From: Schistosoma haematobium
Taxonomy: Eukaryota > Platyhelminthes > Trematoda > Strigeidida > Schistosomatidae
Direction of reading: 5' to 3'
DNA: 64,000 bases
Assembly (NCBI RefSeq): GCF_000699445.3
Contig: NC_067198.1
Coordinates: 6,172,801 to 6,236,800 of the forward strand
A program made the translations under genes and the position numbers. The notes under the pieces are model-generated. The model was not told where the DNA came from. It saw only the letters and a list, made by a program, of their open reading frames with translations, and ran no database searches. This document shows, piece by piece, positions 1 through 12,800 of the stretch (position 1 is the first letter of the stretch; the number at the start of each line of letters is the position of its first letter).

Positions 1-344
1 ATTTTGTAATTTACATTGGGGAAATATCAGCTATTATATCCTAATCCTAACTCGTACTTATATTTTATAGTTTTAAATCACTAACTGACTGTAAATAAAC
101 ATGCATTCAAAACTAGGAAACATTGGACAATTGTTTAATCCGAGTATAGAAATTGTCAACAGTGGCCATTTATGACATCACCACTGGTCGAACTTCGAAA
201 CTTCAGCTTTCACACTGATCGCCTAAACTTTAAACCATTGAATTGCTATTAAACTATTAACATTCACGGCCTCAGTCAATTTTTAATAATACACAGTCAC
301 AATTCACTGATATTTATAATATTTATCTCATGGGCAACATGATT

Positions 345-640
345 CAACTCTATTAATTATGGTTTCTAGTGAGAAGCAGTGACCAATGGAGTTCAGTCGG
401 GTCTGTTGTGAGATAGTAACTCATTAAAGACAATGGTGGATGTGTCTCTCAATTTCGTGAATTAGTTGAAGTTAGACAATAATACCGTTGGATGCCAGCA
501 GGCTCAGTGGTCTAGAAGTTAGGCGCTCTCGTGCTCCAGTGCATCCAGATTTTCCATGATGGTCTAGCTTCAATTGACTCATGAATTCAACCATTAAAAT
601 ACTGTAATATCCACAAAACCCCTCTCTGAATATATCAAAT
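345..640 (+). repeat. Family A tRNA-like SINE, ribozyme deleted
   Basis: It contains the 5' segment GTGAGAAGCAGTGACCA, the A-box-like GGCTCAGTGGTCTAGAAG and the 3' end TCCACAAAACCCCTCT. The B box and the hammerhead core are missing between 'ctcgtgctcc' and 'agtgcatccag'. Confidence 0.7.
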
Positions 641-1379
641 AATTAGATCTGTTTCTCAGTCACCTATTCATAAACAAAGTAGGGCTTAGGAAAGAATGTT
701 TGTTACGTTGAATTTCCATATCACGACAACACGATGAGATGCTACTTTTAGTCATGAATCTCTTCAACCTACTTTCTTGGCACATGACAGTTTATCAAGG
801 AATTATGAAGTATTCGAGACAACATAACTCAATTCGGTCATCACAATATACTAAACCAATCACGACTTCAAGGTAGCACCTAGAACCGGAACCTATTATT
901 TATGTTATAAAAGATTGAGACAATGTAGTCAATATGAGTAAAGAATCAGATAAAGCATAATCAGACAAAGCTGTAAACGAACGTTTTAATCACATCCACC
1001 TGCCCTTTGATATGGTGAGCCAATCAGAAGTCTAATAAGAAAGTCAATCGATGGCAATCAGAAGTGACCTCAAGGACAAGTGCATTTCGTTGGCCAAGAA
1101 ATGTGTCAATTTCCTAAGGATACAGTGGTATATATATGAATGAGTATTTGCGCATTTTCTTCGGTAGTCCTATATACTTTTTCGCTCACTCTTGTATTCT
1201 TGCTCAAGTACTCGGTTTTGGGGTTAGTGCGTAACACACCATATGTCAGTATCAGATTTTGGATACCACACGTCACAACACCGCTCGTAACCATTTTTCA
1301 TGTTAGTGAAGTGCTTGATCACCCTCTCAGAATCGTATAATACCGTAGTCTTTAATTTTCTTTACAACACGGTTTAATT
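641..1379. other. Noncoding; possible old LTR-like segment
   Basis: No gene seen. Around 1000-1345 the sequence is less AT-biased and has a TATA-like GTATATATATGA at 1129. This could be a solo LTR, but no ends or target duplication could be fixed. Confidence 0.25.
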
Positions 1380-1560
1380 CTCCCCAGACAACTGAAAGCC
1401 GGGAAGTACAGAACAATTATTTCATCCTATTATAGGAATTCTTAGTAGTGTGTATTCATGACCCTGCCAGGAATCAAACCCTTCTGGTCCAGCTTTAAGC
1501 GTTTAACCTTCAGACCACTGATTTTACACCATTAGACGACATACATGTGTGGAAATGATA
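1380..1560 (-). repeat. Family A SINE fragment, degenerate
   Basis: Minus strand: the tRNA-like part (ACCACTGA/TTTAACC blocks) and a decayed ribozyme segment (TTTCATCCTATTATAGGAATTC) are still recognisable. Confidence 0.5.
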
Positions 1561-3254
1561 ACTATTAGTCATGATGTTAATAATACCTATAATGGTTGGG
1601 TATAGGTAAGAGTTCAACAGTAAGTCAGAATCTGCCACCAGTTAATATCATGATGTGAAGAAATCTACGGTAGAAGTTTAATTTACTGATGAACCAATCA
1701 GATTCGAGTTACGGATTGTTTGAAAGTTGCATAGAATTCAAAATCAAATACATCCAACCAATATCTAATTATCAATATACTGGAAATTGATAAAAACTTG
1801 AAGAATGGACACCATGATTAATGAATTTTCGGAGGTGACTCAAAGATTTTCGACACTTAAAAAAGTTTACTACATAGTTACTCCAAACTCCCAACTAATA
1901 CTCCTTACCCTAATCCGAAATTCCTATTAAAATGTCTAACTTTGACTTTAAATACCGGCATCTTTTGGGATTTTGTACAATAACTTGTTCATTTACGTCA
2001 TCTGTATTTGAACTGGTTAAGAATTGGTTTTTCTTTTTCAAGACCATTTCGATAATAGGTGGAAGTCGTATACGAAGTAAACATCAATGAAATTTACTTG
2101 AATATTAATCTGTTTCTACTTAATATTTGTCTTATTGAATAGTTCTAAAATCTTATCAAAGGATGACATGACTTATCTTTCAAGTTAATCATGCTTGATG
2201 TATGCACGGATGACAGTCGACAACATTGATTGTACCGTAAGTAATCTGTCTAATAGACATGAAAACTAAAGTCACAAAAACTTTGTTTTATAAAATTTCA
2301 GGTCTATCAATTTTGTCTTTTTATCAAAATAGTCTTCATTTGTTGTATGCATAAAAGTTTTCAAGAGTCAGATTTATTCATATTTTATCAGTTGTTTTTA
2401 GGACTTTAGGAAATTCTGTTTATCAGCATTCATTCAAACAGTTGGTTGGTTAATAGAAAACATAAAACTATCTACTTTCCATTCTTTTATTAATATGGAA
2501 GATCAACTGTTTTTTCTGATCTTTCATAAACTTTAAAGTCTTTATGCCTGATTCATTTAAAAATGACTATTCTCTTCGTTTCCTTCATACCCGAGTACAG
2601 TCATCAGTACAAATTCACCCTCAGACATTAATTTGTTTCTTTAAGTTTTATTGTTCCCCAACTTACCTGGTTGATTTGGTAAGACTCAAAGGAACAAGTG
2701 TTCCAACCAATATATTTTGATTAGATCATCATGATATGCAAGCCCAGACTGCCACGTCAAGGCACCACTTATAGTCGAGAGGACTTTAACACTACTGATT
2801 AAACTTAAGTAGCCGAAACAGAATTCAAAGGAATTAACTAACCTTTAAATACATATGGCTTTCAAACATCAACTTTATCAGTGGTAGTGTAAATAACACT
2901 TCACACTTGTGGTATAGCTGAAAACCGTATACATTAACATGTACTTCCTTCATGGGTTATATTGAAATAAAAGTAGCAATATGCAATTAAAACGATCACT
3001 GATGTGAAACAAAAAGACTTAAAAAGATTAAAAATTCAATGGTGTTTTATTTGTTGGAATTTTTCTTTTGCAAAATGAATTCTTATGATTGAATAAACAG
3101 CTGATAATTAGTTGGCGGTATTATTGATTTTCATGTATACACATATATTTGCACATTACATGTTCATAGTGTGATAGACTGACATAGATATGTAAACAGA
3201 CACTAACACATGATAATGCATAGACATGTACATGCACTCAACCCTATGAAAACA
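1561..3254. other. AT-rich noncoding sequence
   Basis: No exon, RNA gene or clear repeat was recognised. Upstream exons of the unidentified gene could be here but none could be supported. Confidence 0.3.
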
Positions 3255-3545
3255 CGGAGAGATTATAATGTATGAACGAACCAATCAGATATAAGATAAC
3301 AGGTCTCGGATTTTGGCGCGAAATTCCCTCATCCATTTGGATAAATAATGTTTCGGCATTTTGACTGATGTCAGTTCATGATGAAAACCCTAAATCTAAT
3401 TTCTAACCCTAATCGTTAACTGTAAATCATAATTCTAATTCCTCATACTGGTTTGTAACCCTCGTTTAATCCTGGTTAGTAGGTGGATATTCTCAAGGTC
3501 ACTTTAGCGTCTCTTAAAAGTAGTTCATAAATTACGGTCTCACCG
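3255..3545. mobile_element. MITE-like element with terminal inverted repeats
   Basis: The left end CGGAGAGATTATAATGTATG and the reverse complement of the right end (CGGTGAGACCGTAATTTATG) match over about 23 bp. The interior is noncoding (CCCTAAATCTAATTTCTAACC). Partial relatives occur at 44656-44880 and 29425-29605. Confidence 0.6.
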
Positions 3546-3659
3546 AAAAATGCAAAAAAAATTTCCCATTAAACACAATTATGATTAACCTGTAATTAAT
3601 AATGGTTATAAAGTTACTAATGCAAATTCTCTGTTTATAATTTCACAAATAAAAGAGAA

Positions 3660-4490
3660 ATAATCTTCTCACACCTCAGATTTATTTACGAATACACATG
3701 ATCTGTGATCTTAACACACTTTTCGTTATACACCATACATCTCATACGCATTAGAGCAAATACTTACTTTAAACATTATTAACATGATTGGATGACCTAT
3801 TTAGTAGACAGTTGGTCGAAGAATTGTATACCTAATTATGTTTGATCATATTTTCTTGAAAATGCTTGAACTAGATTGCTGAGCGAAACGTTAGATTTAT
3901 TTAAAATTTACAATTGATTGATCATTGGGTGTTGATCAATGTCATGTATGTCAAGCCTTCTTAGTGCAGATCGAATCCTATCGACCAAGTTGCAATGTGA
4001 CCACTAGTCTAGGTGACTCGATATTACGTGCACTATGTTGATATAAGATGGTGGTTGGAGGTAGTCAACAGGAAACCCTGAACCCGGATTTCATGCTACT
4101 TAGCACTCGTCAGCAAGCTGTACTTGTAATCTTGAGGGTACTGGTGCTCACTCAACTTAGTCGATAACATTCGATCTAAACTAAGAAGGACTTGAAACAC
4201 ATGATATTGATCGCCACCCAGTTATCAATCAATTGTGATTACAACTCAGTCCTACAGGAAGTCGGTCGCGGCGCGGACAGCCCAGTGGTAACGTCTCTAA
4301 CTGTGAAGCTGGGTGACACAGGATCGGATCCGTCAGGGAGCACCAGTTCTTTCAAGATTACAGGTACACCTTACTGACGAGTGCCATGTAGCACCAAACC
4401 CAGGTTCAGGGTTTCCTGTTGACTACCTCCAACCACCGCCTTATTTAAAATTCAATCGCTCAGATTTGACGAATTGATTCTTTCTCTTTA
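3660..4490 (+). repeat. Family H interspersed repeat, interrupted by a family C element
   Basis: 3660-3908 plus 4441-4490 align with an uninterrupted copy at 51490-51790. Shared blocks include GATTGGATGACCTATT and CTTGAAC.AGATTGC. The interruption is the hammerhead element at 3909-4440. Confidence 0.6.
3909..4440. mobile_element. Family C hammerhead element, inverted duplication with 12-bp target duplication
   Basis: It is flanked by identical TTATTTAAAATT at 3897-3908 and 4441-4452. It contains two oppositely oriented ribozyme segments. The minus-strand core CTGACGA (4113-4107) with stem II GTGC/GCAT and GAAA is intact. The plus-strand core CTGACGA (4374-4380) has CAAA in place of GAAA. The ends ACTACCTCCAACCACC occur in inverted copies near 4045-4065 and 4420-4437. 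A non-autonomous Penelope-like origin is possible; I cannot prove it. Confidence 0.7.
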
Positions 4491-5099
4491 AATTGGTGTC
4501 CAAATACTATGGAACTATTCATTCAAATTTAGACGAAAGTTCTTATATAATAAATTAATCAGTAGATAAAGTCATCTTGAAAAGTTGTGTCAATGGATTT
4601 TGACTTTGATGTTGTAAAGAAAAACACATTCTTCTATTGAATTATTGGGATTGATTATCTGTATGAGCTAGAGTGAGAATAAATAAAGAAATGATACGAT
4701 ACAGTTGAATTAGTCAAGATTAAGGTAGTAATACTTGAGGTTTTGCATGGAATTAAAAATAAAACGATTCTAACTATCATGAACTTAGTAAATGAAGTTA
4801 CGACCTAATGTTTTATTCAAACGACTTACAACTAACTGAATGCTCAAGTTTTGAACCCTATTCTACCTACTATGTTTAACTCTTCTGTAGAGTAATTACT
4901 GCCTTAAAGCTGAGTATGTGGCAAATCATTTGTATAAAGATGCACATCATATATGCAACTTTGTAGGGGCCTAGAGTTGGCAGGAATCTGTTGTGCTATC
5001 ATAGAATGGAAATGACAGTGCGTAGAACTCAAAAATATATGATATGATTACTCGTTTTGATGCAAATTATATTCATAATTGGTTCCTCCGTTTGTTCAC

Positions 5100-5520
5100 A
5101 GTAAATACTTAAACAGATCACGTGATTCGGATTGATTGGCCCTTGAGTCGTTACCAATGTCATATATATCAAGTCCCTCTTAGTATTATTCAAACTGCAT
5201 CGATCAGGTTGCAGTATGACCACTAGTACAAGTGATTCAACATCGTGTGCACTATGTTAAGATTTTAATTGGTTGGAAGCAGTCGGCAGGAAACTCTGAA
5301 CATAGGTTTGATGCCTACTGGCACTCGTCAATGGGTTATGTCTCCAGTCTTAGGAGAAGCGAGGCTACCCGTGAAATTTGAATTTTTGTCACACAGCTTC
5401 ACAGTGTGAGAAGTTTGGTAGAAAGAATTCAGCCAGAACTAAGAATTCGACAACTATAGCATTGATCAATACTGAGTGATAAATTAACGTAAACATTTAA
5501 ATCCTGCAGGAGATCCGTCG
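5100..5520. repeat. Diverged family C element
   Basis: Blocks matching the better copies are recognisable: GCACTATGTTAAGATTTTAA, GGTTGGAAGCAGTCGGCAGG and GGCACTCGTCAATGG. The ribozyme core is decayed. Confidence 0.5.
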
Positions 5521-6469
5521 TGGACAAGACAGCTCAATGTAACGTTTCAGATAATGAAACCGAAATCTTTTTGCCATTCACATTAATGAGTTTCTGTCAT
5601 AAAATTTCTTTGATTTCGCGATTAAAAAACACACTAAAAACTGTGAAATAAATTTGTAAACTACATGGAACTCTCTGTATACACATAAATTTCGTTAACA
5701 TTTGGCATGAAAGATTATTGGCTAATAAATGATATTTGAACAGTCGCTAATCTCGTCCATGATCCCTGATTTAGCATAGTTTTACTAAACAAACCAATCA
5801 AAAGTATTAACCCTAAGCTTTTTAAAAAGCATGTGTATATAGGGAATAAGAACTTGGAGATATATGTAAGTTGAAAGACACCTTTCTGTCTAAAACTAGA
5901 ATTCAACGGGGATTAACCTAACGATGCCCTAGATGAAAAATTCGTAAGAACATTTTAAATGACTCTAAAACCATCAAACTGTATTTCTTTTGATATACAG
6001 TGGCCTAGAGTTTAAGAGTTCATGTGTGAGAAGGGAGTTTCTGGGCTGTATTCTGGGGGGAAAGCAATTTCAAAGAGCCTAATACTAGGATGGAACGGTA
6101 TTTCAGTGCTTACAGGTCTTTATTGGTGGCCTAGTTAAAATCAGTTCTTGCTTTAAACTATGATAATTAAAAACGTTCAAAGATGAGTCTTTAAATTAAG
6201 TTTTCTGTTCACTAAAATTATGGCCACTAAGTATTATTGACCCTAAGTTAAATATTTTCATACCGAATTTCGCCATATTCGTAGAATAATAAAAATTTTC
6301 CATGTCAATTATCAGTGTGAAAACTACATAGTTTATTGTTTTCGTGCTCTGTTCTTGAATGTAACCATTCTCAGTTCTTATATAACACATTTTTAGGAAT
6401 TGTGCTAAATTCTCACCAGTTCAATACATTCGTTGAAGGGAAACAAAATTATGATAGTTTTTCATTGAA
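5521..6469. other. Noncoding, nothing recognised
   Basis: No exon or repeat boundary could be supported. Short open frames here lack splice sites and coding character. Confidence 0.3.
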
Positions 6470-6640
6470 CTCCTGAACAGGTTTAAGTTAGACCCCAATT
6501 GAAAACCTAGAAGCATTGGATGGTCGTTTTATCTTAGTATGAAATTCCTTGGCAGTGTTGATTAACGACCTCGTACTCGTGAATCGAACCCATGACCTTC
6601 GGTTTTGCGCGCAGAACTTCATATATGTTTATCTACTCAA
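6470..6640 (-). repeat. Family A SINE fragment
   Basis: Minus strand: GAAAACCTAGAAGCATTGGA, a decayed ribozyme segment and GAATCGAACCCATGACC (B-box region) are seen. Confidence 0.5.
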
Positions 6641-7254
6641 TTTATCCTATGGATCCAGTTAGAAAAGTCATACGATTCATGAAGCATGCCATCGTACTGA
6701 CTAACACCATCTGGCTTGTCTGAATAAAGAAAAGTTAAAGTTGATTAAGTATTCTATCCTCATTTACTTGATTTACTAAAGGAGTGAAGTTGAATTGAAC
6801 AAAGGTATTCAAGTTATTCAGTGTATTCTATCGAATCTTCCGTAGGATTAACATTTCTTTCAAGTGGTTTTGAAGTTACCGGAATCCATGCTCATATATC
6901 TAAACTTGTAACTCAAGACAAGTCCATCCAGTTGCTCTCTCTAACTTGTCCCTAGACACACCAGAATGGATTAAAAAGGAATTTCGATTCCCATAATTTT
7001 TCTAAAACCAAGTTTCCAAAAAATCTGCCAAAAACTTTCTTAGATTTTATCCTTGTGTTTCTATACAATTTGAATAATGGTCTCTGAATTCTTATGTAAC
7101 TATTTTAAAATTAACTTATCAACAAGATACTTTGTTGTTACATAAATAACAATACCACTTGATTGATATTAGTTTCATAATTGTTGTTAAGATCATATAT
7201 TTTGCATCGGCGGATTTTTGGAGATTGTAGAATTTGCATAGTGTAAATCACAAT

Positions 7255-7510
7255 CTAATCTGAGTAAGACCGTCATTGAAAACTTGGAAACACTGGATAA
7301 CCGTTTCACTCTGGTATAGGACATTTCGACAGTGCCCATCCACAACCTAACTACAGAAGATCGAGCTTAAGACCTCCGATCTTGCACATGAGCTCTTAAC
7401 CACTGAATCACTGAGCCGGAATCCAGTGTTGCCGATGTCGAACTGCAATCAATTCACGATATTATGCTACCATCTCCATTACCTGTGATGGATAACTGTT
7501 TCATGCTTCT
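7255..7510 (-). repeat. Family A SINE copy, degenerate ribozyme
   Basis: Minus strand: GAAAACTTGGAAACACTGGA, then TTAACCACTGAATCACTGAGC of the tRNA-like head and CAATTCACGATATTATGC of the 5' region. It lies upstream of the first visible exon of the unidentified gene. Confidence 0.6.
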
Positions 7511-7655
7511 CACCAGTCGATTTCAACCTGATGTATTAGTCCGTGATCCAAACTATTATTAAACATACATACTGGTCATATTGGAAAACTAATCAATTCA
7601 CCTCAAAAATGTAAGTCTTCAACTGAATCACTGGCGGCAAATTTAAATCTTTCAG

Positions 7656-9814
7656 ATGTATTTTGTTCTCTTTAATAGATCGAGCCAAAGTTGTTGAAAC
7701 ATTGAACTCACCTTCTGATGAAAATAATGAATGGTCTCATATGAATCCAGCAATGTCTTACGATGAGAAACAGAATGTTCCAAAACATGCTGCTCGTAGT
7801 TCTTTGTATAAAGTAAATGAAAATAAGAATACTTCTGGAATTCCATTTACAAATGACAATAACAGACGAGGTAATCTGTTTTATGTGAAGAGGTATCATT
7901 TTGAATTAAATATTCAAACATTGATGGCTTATTATTAGTGTACTTCAAGGTACTTTAGGATATATTAACGTGGTCCATTAATACTGATTGATTACTGAAT
8001 AGTGACTAGTATGTGCTAAACAGATTGTTATCAATCAGGCTGTGATCTGGAAACTAGTTTTATGGTGTGTGTTACTGACGTCAACAGATATAAATAGTAT
8101 GTATCGTCAATCGAAAGTGAAATGCCTGGTGGCAGAAGGTTAAGAAGATTGAAGGAAAAAGAACGAGAACAGAGAATAGTTGGTGTGGAAACGAAAGAAC
8201 AATGAAATCTGAGACGATTGATTGACATTTTGCAGAAGAAACAGTCAAGCTTGAGACAGTTGACTGACACTTTGCAAATGAAGAATTTACTATATGGTTC
8301 TCAGATTTTACAAAAAAATTCTGTAATTTTGACACCAGATTTCGGTTAGTACTATGAACTAGGCTAACTTAAAATTTGATTACTACTCACGAGTTCAGTC
8401 ATGTTATGATATGCTTAATGATAGTTCCTTGGATTCTAAAGGAAGATTAACCGGCTCTGGATCCTATAGATGATATCTATTCCCTTAATGTTGCAGACAC
8501 ACGTTGCTGACGAGTTCAGGATAACTAAAAATATAATTCCAGTATCTTACTGCTGACCATATAAGTGACTAAACTGACATTTGTGAAGCAAATGATTCCT
8601 ACTAAATAACCTCATATTAACGTGATTCTCCTGTGAGTAGTCCGATTCCGTATCTGTATTGTTATAACTGAACATGAATAATGAGTCACAAATAAGAAAA
8701 ATACAGTTATCTAAAGCTTCCTAGTTTTAGCGGTTTTTTACAAGATTATTTCACCATAAAACCCATCTTCAAAACTGCTTTTCCTTCTTGACTTCCATTA
8801 TAAACCATCTTAAGATTAAACATCAGATGTATTACACATTATGAAAAGATAAATTTTTATTAGAAAAAAATTAAATTACGTTCTATGAGATAAGTAGCCT
8901 AGTCATGAAACTCTCATTATGTTACTTAGCAAAATTATCGCTATAAATTTTAGATAGAAATCAGATTTAATAATTTCATCATAAGTGACACTAACAGCTT
9001 ATTCTATCAGTTATGAATTTAATAGAACGAAATGGCCATCCAGTGTTTCTGGGTTTTCAATGAATGTTCGAAAGTTAACCATACTCATTATAATAAAAAG
9101 AATAGAAGCACAAAGAGTATTAATAAACATAGTTAAAATCGATGTTTATATCAATGTTGGGAAATAGTAACGTATAATAGGATAGGTGTTATAGCTAATA
9201 GTAATCATAATCAAGATAAGGAAGTAAAATCGAACACTTGACGTTGTGTAAGGAAACTGATTGAGCAATACAGGAGCTTATTTTCAATGCCAACTTAATT
9301 CTTCAGTCGAGTCTTCCTGAGATCTCATTTTCCGTGAGCAGAACTTGGGTAAGGAGAGATTTTTCACAGACAGTTGGTCGTTTGAAATTGTAACTATATT
9401 AAAGATCATTTTGGCAAAGGATCTTTTAAATGTTCTAACTAAAGATCATTTTCTGCTGTTCGCTTTTTTTCATCATTTATTAATGCTGACATAATGTTGT
9501 TTTCTAGGGGTGCAGTGAAAAATATTTATTGAAATTTTAGCTACTTATAAGTTAATTAAGTAGGTAGAACATTTACGAATTTTCACATTACCATCAAATT
9601 TCACGACTAATTTCTTTATCAATTTCCTACTTTCTTACTGTTTCTATGCAATTAAAAGTTGACAATACTCATATTCCATATGAACCACCAACATATTGTC
9701 GAGCACATATTACATCTGAAAATATGGATATGGAATGTCAATATAAAGAGGGTCATTTAGACAGGAATTATATACACACCAGTTGGAATTGTTTTGTCAA
9801 TACTTCACAAGTAG

Positions 9815-9863
<49 letters not shown>

Positions 9864-12800
9864 GTTTGTGACAGCTGTTGATTAGGAAAATAGTTTTAAT
9901 AATACACTTCATGGTGTAACATATTTGCTAATAAATGAACAGAGTAAAATGGTTTAATAGCTAATTGCTGACAACAAAATGTTAAGCTAATGTAATATGA
10001 ATTCACTTGCCATTGTTTACTTGAATTTTCCCATCGATGTTTAGGATTGAAGTTGATCAATCTCTTATTGGCATATGTGCATACTGTGCGTATTGCCTCG
10101 ATATTGCCTTAATTCACAAGCATTATGAGCATTATAGTCGCTAGCAGTGGAATCCAGGACGCGCGTTTCGTCCTGAATGTAGATAATGTTGCAATAAGAG
10201 GTTAATTTTTATCCACAAAATACTCTTGACAGTGCTCTGAACCAGATCAATTATATTCAGATTCAGTCTAGATCAAGACTAGGTGTTTCTTGTAAATTAG
10301 CTTTCACACTACGTCATACTCACTGTATGAGTGACTAAAAGATATTTTTAGTAATTTTAAATAGTTTAGGAAGTATGTACAGACAATTTTTACTTAATTT
10401 TCAATAAGATACATGATATAGTTCACTGCGCATTGAATTTCACTCAAAAATCCTGTAGGCGCTATCTTAGATCTGATTCTTTCAATCAATCTCTTCAGCA
10501 TAGTTAGGACAACCAATAACAGGTATAATAGCTGTCCAGTATAACACTTCAGTGGATAACATGTTCAAGTTTGGATCAAATGTCACTTGATTTGAGTTCC
10601 AGTGTAAGCATTGACACTATAATGCAGATATATCCAGATGACAAATCTTATATAGAATTAGACATACGTCCTGAATTCTATTGTTATTCACACAACACAT
10701 ATAATAAAATGTATGATGTAAAGCTATATGGAGAAGTCTCACTCATGATGAACATATAACATTTGAGACTGAACAAATGAGATCCTCAACACTAACAAAG
10801 AGATATTACAAAGCTTAACTAATATTCAACATCGTCACTTGCAGTTAACTCTTAAATTTCTCATATAAATATATCTCTACTCTCATTTAAACCCAGGATC
10901 TTCCACTTTCATTTCGAATTCCATTTGTTTGTCAATAAAATTTAATCCTCGTCATTTTTTTTACAGTATGCTGTTTATTACTAATTTTGTAAAGCAGCAT
11001 AAATGTTACTGAGTTTTTTTTATTCTTTTCTTGTGATACATTTGGACAGATTCAATACTTGCCCATACCGGAAGCAAAAATGGAACAAATATCTGAAAAG
11101 TAAGTTCATAATGAGTATATGTCATGTTTGTCTAGTGTAAACCCAATACATGCAGTTAAAAGATAAATAAAATATAATTGAAGTTATAATTTAACATGCC
11201 CCCAAATGCCCTGGTACGGCTAAGAGTGGGGAGAATTAGCTCTTCCCGTCGAAATGCTCTCACATGACCACGCATATACAGCCACTGACAGGGAAGTCCT
11301 ACTCACTGCCTTCTCGAGTCATTACTGTTGTTTACGAAATTAAGAGGGCGAAAAGTGAATGTCCGGTGCTTTAACCGAGTTGGTGAATATGGAGGATCCA
11401 CCTAGAGGAGTTGGAGAACCCTGATTTCAATCCAGTGTTGCACATGGGCTGGCTCCAGAATCCTGAGGGAACAAATGGCGTATGATCCAATTATTGGTCA
11501 CTGGCTACCATGAGACTGCATCTGCTGACGTTTCTCTATTGCTTTGTGGATCAGACCTTCTGGTCAAATGCTCGGGTTGTAGCCCCCTAAGAGAACCACC
11601 TGCTTCGGTCTGGGCACACGGGTAATATCACATGATCAAGCCAAAAAGTGGCTAGGAACGTGGGAGATTGTAATCAATAAACTGAACATAACTTAAAAAC
11701 AGTTAATCGCATAATAATAATCTATAGATCAAAATGAAACTTATAATGGGAGGAATATAGATTTATACAATGTAAATACTGAACAGTTATACCATAAGAA
11801 TACATAGATAATATTAGCCCATTAATAGTTCTCGGAAGTTACCAGTAATTAAGTGTTCACTAGGATATAACGCTTACTATGAATGTTCACATATATATTC
11901 AAACCCAATACCTTACTCTTATTTACTGTGGTGTGTGAACTAGAATGATAATGATTGGTTGTTTGTTTAGTCAGACTAGTAGATAGTCTAAGATGGTGGT
12001 TGGAGGTAGTCAATAGGAAACCCTGGACCCGGGTTTCGTGCTATATGGCACTCGTCAGGGAGCACCAGTTCCCTCAAGATTGCAGGTACACTTTACTGAC
12101 GAGTGCCAAATAGCATGAAATCCGGGTTCAGGGTTTCCTGTTGACTACCTCCAACCACCATCTTATATCAACATAGTGCACGCAATATCGAGTCACCTAG
12201 ACTAGTGGCCACATTGCAACTTGGTCGATAGGATTCGATCTGAACTAAGAAGGCTTGACATACATGACATTGATCACCACCCAATGATCAATCAATCGTA
12301 AATAGTAGATAATCTAATAGGTGACAAGATGAGTTATATATTCTTCTATCCTATTTATTATTGTGATTGTTGTCGGGTTGTGGTGTAGAAATATATTTAA
12401 GTTCTAGTCAGGCTAATCACGTGTTCTTGTATTGAAGTCCTGTAGAATAGACACCAGCAGAGAGTCTAATGTAGATATTTGTCTAAGGCAACTTAGCGTC
12501 CCATTTATGTAAATGATGAAACCCGAGTGTTATAACATAATATACTTTGCAATACTCCTTTTTTATAATAATAATAATAATAATAATAATATCCGATTCA
12601 TCCATCAATCCTTCTTTCTATTTATTTCTCTCTTTATTTTTAGAGCTCATCAAAAAATACACCGTGGTCTACGTGAAGCATGTTTAGCTATAGGGATTGT
12701 ATTTTCAACAATATGTTTATTTTGTATTGAATTATTACGTGTGATTACATTGACTTTATTCAAACCATTTTTACAATATTTACGTTTTTTATTACATATT

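Noticed and set aside
10571..10759. 62-codon frame in an intron of the unidentified gene
   Set aside because: No acceptor/donor pair of the needed phase was evident, and the neighbouring exons already join in frame.
12513..12643. Upstream extension of the terminal exon with an Asn run
   Set aside because: It lies before a strong acceptor and translates an AAT microsatellite; the exon is better started at 12644.
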